Source: Siphonodentalium dalli | Taxonomy: Eukaryota > Mollusca > Scaphopoda > Gadilida > Siphonodentaliidae | Direction: 5' to 3' | DNA: 64,000 bases | Assembly: GCA_032622095.1 (NCBI GenBank) | Contig: CP136068.1 | Location: 51,456,443 to 51,520,442 of the forward strand | Shown here: positions 61,673 to 64,000 of the stretch, one piece after another | How positions within the stretch are numbered: the stretch's first letter is position 1 | How the letters are laid out: the number at the start of each line of letters is the position of its first letter | Program-made: the position numbers and the translations under genes | The notes under the pieces: generated by a model | The model's database searches: none | What the model was told of the DNA's origin: nothing | Seen by the model: only the letters and a program-made list of their open reading frames with translations

Positions 61673-61848
61673 GTAAGCGCTCATTAATGTAAATGAGAGC
61701 TTCGTACTAGACGCTGGAAAGTTTTAGAATTTTATAAAACTCTCCCGACCTAGAAAGTTGTTGAAAATGATTCAATTTCTTATTATGTGTCAGATTGTTG
61801 CCTTTCCAAATAGAAAATTAAAAATGCAGCTAAATCGCCAAGAATGTT

Positions 61849-62207
61849 GACCAATAGCTATTACGGACCATGACTGATAAGGACCAATAGCTATTACGGA
61901 CCATGACTGATAAGGACCAATAGCTATTACGGACCATGACTGATAAAGACCAATAGCTATTACGGATCATGACTGATAAAGACCAATAGCTATTACGGAC
62001 CACGACTGATAAGGACCAATAGCTATTACGGATCATGACTGATAAAGACCAATAGCTATTACGGACCACGACTGATAAGGACCAATAGCTATTACGGACC
62101 ATGACTGATAAGGACCAATAGCTATTACGGACCATGACTGATAAAGACCAATAGCTATTACGGACCACGACTGATAAGGACCAATAGCTATTACGGACCG
62201 TGACTGA
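61849..62207. repeat. 33-bp minisatellite, left part, about 11 copies
   Basis: The unit is 'ggaccaatagctattacgga' with 'ccatgactgataa'. Because the period is a multiple of three, the minus strand stays open as an 11-residue repeat (VRNSYWSLSVM), which is not evidence of a gene. Confidence 0.95.
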
Positions 62208-63136
62208 TAGGGTTGAAACGATTAATCGACTAGTCGTAGACGACGCTGAAATGTCAGAACGTCGACTCTGAATTTTGCCGTCGACTAGTCGGAACATAGT
62301 GTATTACTTCCATGTATAACGTTTTCAAGATCGATTCCGTCATAAACGGTGTTAACTGCGCGTAAGTTATGGTAAGTATAACGTTTGGTGGCACCCGGAA
62401 TTGACAGTGTTACTAGTATAGACACACACGGTGACCCGACTATTAATTGAAAGAATGAAATTGACAACACAATATCTCACTCGTCGTTTGAGGTCAAAGA
62501 CATCACTGCGACATGATGGCAATGATTGACGCGGCTTTATCGTTAGTCGGAGACCGCTTGGATCTAGACACTGTGTATATTTCAATTGATCTCGCACCGT
62601 CGGGTTATGATGCGACGCTGGGTGAAGGTCGCTTAAGGTGACGTCATTGGTGCTACCGTATATAAATGATACTGACATTAAGAACTGGCTATCGTATTCT
62701 ACAACATAGCCTATACTGTAGGGCGTATTTAGTCGGAACATTAACATTTTATAGTGACACCGCTCAGCATCGGTTTATTGGTGATCGCGTGACTAAACGA
62801 GATCTCGAACGCTGATATTAAATTTAAAACCTGTATAAATGATCGAGTTTCTAATCATTATCCACCACATGTCTAATTATATAATTACATTCAGTGTGTT
62901 GGAAAAATATCAAGATGTTTACAGTATTATTTCCCAAATAAATTGGTGTCTATGCAGGGAAATGCGCTATGCAATAGACCGTCATTGCAGTAGTCATCAG
63001 GGTACGCCATGTACGATGAATTTTCCGTACCATGTTATGTTTGAAAGTTTTGATATCGGGTACCGACTAGTCGATGCAACGAGACTTTTGGGTCTCGACT
63101 AGTCGACTCTGAAATTCACTAATCGTTTAAACACTA
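62208..63136. mobile_element. hAT-like non-autonomous element inside the 33-bp array
   Basis: The left end is 'tagggttgaaacgattaatc' with 'gactagtcg' repeats. The right end in inverse is 'tagtgtttaaacgattagtg' with further 'gactagtcg'. Flanking octamers 'gtgactga' and 'atgattga' differ by two transitions, consistent with an old 8-bp target duplication. The 929 bp hold no transposase; a minus-strand frame at 62367-62747 has no recognised motif. Confidence 0.8.
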
Positions 63137-64000
63137 ATGATTGATAAGGACCAATAGCTATTACGGACCATGACTGATAAGGACCAATAGCTATTACGGA
63201 CCATGACTGATAAGGACCAATAGCTATTACGGACCATGACTGATAAGGACCAATAGCTATTACGGACCACGACTGATAAGGACCAATAGCTATTACAGAC
63301 CATGACTGATAAGGACCAATAGCTATTACGGACCATGAGTGATAAGGACCAATAGCTATTACGGACCATGACTGATAAGGACCAATAGCTATTACGGACC
63401 ATGACTGATAAGGACCAATAGCTATTACAGACCATGACTGATAAGGACCAATAGCTATTACGGACCATGACTGATAAGGACCAATAGCTATTACAGACCA
63501 TGACTGATAAGGACCAATAGCTATTACGGATCATGACTGATAAGGACCAATAGCTATTACAGACCATGACTGATAAGGACCAATAGCTATTACGGACCAT
63601 GACTGATAAGGACCAATAGCTATTACAGACCATGACTGATAAGGACCAATAGCTATTACAGACCATGACTGATAAGGACCAATAGCTATTACGGATCATG
63701 ACTGATAAGGACCAATAGCTATTACAGACCATGACTGATAAGGACCAATAGCTATTACGGATCATGACTGATAAGGACCAATAGCTATTACAGACCATGA
63801 CTGATAAGGACCAATAGCTATTACAGACCATGACTGATAAGGACCAATAGCTATTACGGACCATGACTGATAAGGACCAATAGCTATTACAGACCATGAC
63901 TGATAAGGACCAATAGCTATTACAGACCATGACTGATAAGGACCAATAGCTATTACGGACCATGACTGATAAGGACCAATAGCTATTACGGACCATGACT
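63137..64000. repeat. 33-bp minisatellite, right part, about 26 copies, running off the window
   Basis: It has the same unit as 61849-62207. Here an 'acagacc' variant is common beside 'acggacc' and 'acggatc'. The array continues past the window end, so its total length is unknown. Confidence 0.95.

Noticed and set aside
57266-60425. Resemblance to a CRISPR array
   Set aside because: Units are contiguous with no unique spacers and the context is a eukaryotic intron. It is a minisatellite.
61830-62297. 155-residue minus-strand frame with an 11-residue repeat (VRNSYWSLSVM)
   Set aside because: It is the 33-bp minisatellite read in an open frame. The frame persists only because the period is divisible by three.
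62367-62747. 126-residue minus-strand frame inside the hAT-like element
   Set aside because: No hAT transposase motif such as the dimerisation block or a zinc finger is visible. The element appears non-autonomous.
63127-63996. 289-residue minus-strand frame of the same 11-residue repeat
   Set aside because: Same minisatellite; no start context, no non-repeat sequence and no splice signals.

Overview
The window looks like nuclear DNA from an invertebrate animal, most likely a marine mollusc. The base composition is AT-rich, and short GT-AG-bounded exons are scattered through long introns packed with small non-autonomous transposons and minisatellites. The repeat types (tandem-subunit families opening with 'tatacccc' or 'gtcccccga', and a 'gtttgagctattgccatgg' family) look molluscan to me. 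That is recall, not a search, so the species is open.

The main content is one long plus-strand gene. I could place 26 coding exons between 3833 and 61672. They splice with matching phases at every junction and add up to about 2,010 residues. The protein is almost entirely acidic/basic heptad-type coiled coil, and its last exon here is a clear PACT domain, the centrosome/Golgi-targeting domain of pericentrin and AKAP9 (AKAP-450). The gene is therefore a pericentrin/AKAP9-family scaffold. The 5' exons and the last part of PACT lie outside the window. Exon 4 carries a one-base excess that creates an in-frame TGA, either a sequence error or a real lesion.

The left 2.1 kb carries two minus-strand ORFs that look like parts of a retroelement. 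One is a complete SGNH-hydrolase ORF (2097 to 1477) with its catalytic blocks. The other is a basic, gag-like ORF (562 to the left edge, still open).

The introns hold several transposon families: (1) at least 13 insertions bounded by TTAA and ending CCCTTT/AAAGGG, piggyBac-like, most with two internal hairpins; (2) a 'caagcct' family with 8-bp target duplications and one or two long palindromes; (3) hAT-like elements, one of which splits a 33-bp minisatellite at 61849-64000; (4) a 1.24-kb element with 34-bp inverted ends (33700-34940) and a 390-bp element with 40-bp inverted ends (36306-36695); (5) a tRNA-derived SINE in two copies; and (6) tandem-subunit elements at 4671, 23896 and 47923. 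A 3.2-kb array of a 48-bp unit fills much of the last long intron but one, and an apparent unexpanded ancestor of that unit is present near 23040.

No autonomous transposase, rRNA gene, canonical tRNA gene or CRISPR array was found. The most noteworthy pattern is that transposon ends and local tandem duplications repeatedly sit on or within about 70 bp of splice sites of the same gene. Three 5' splice sites (exons 10, 18 and 19) are themselves tandemly duplicated.
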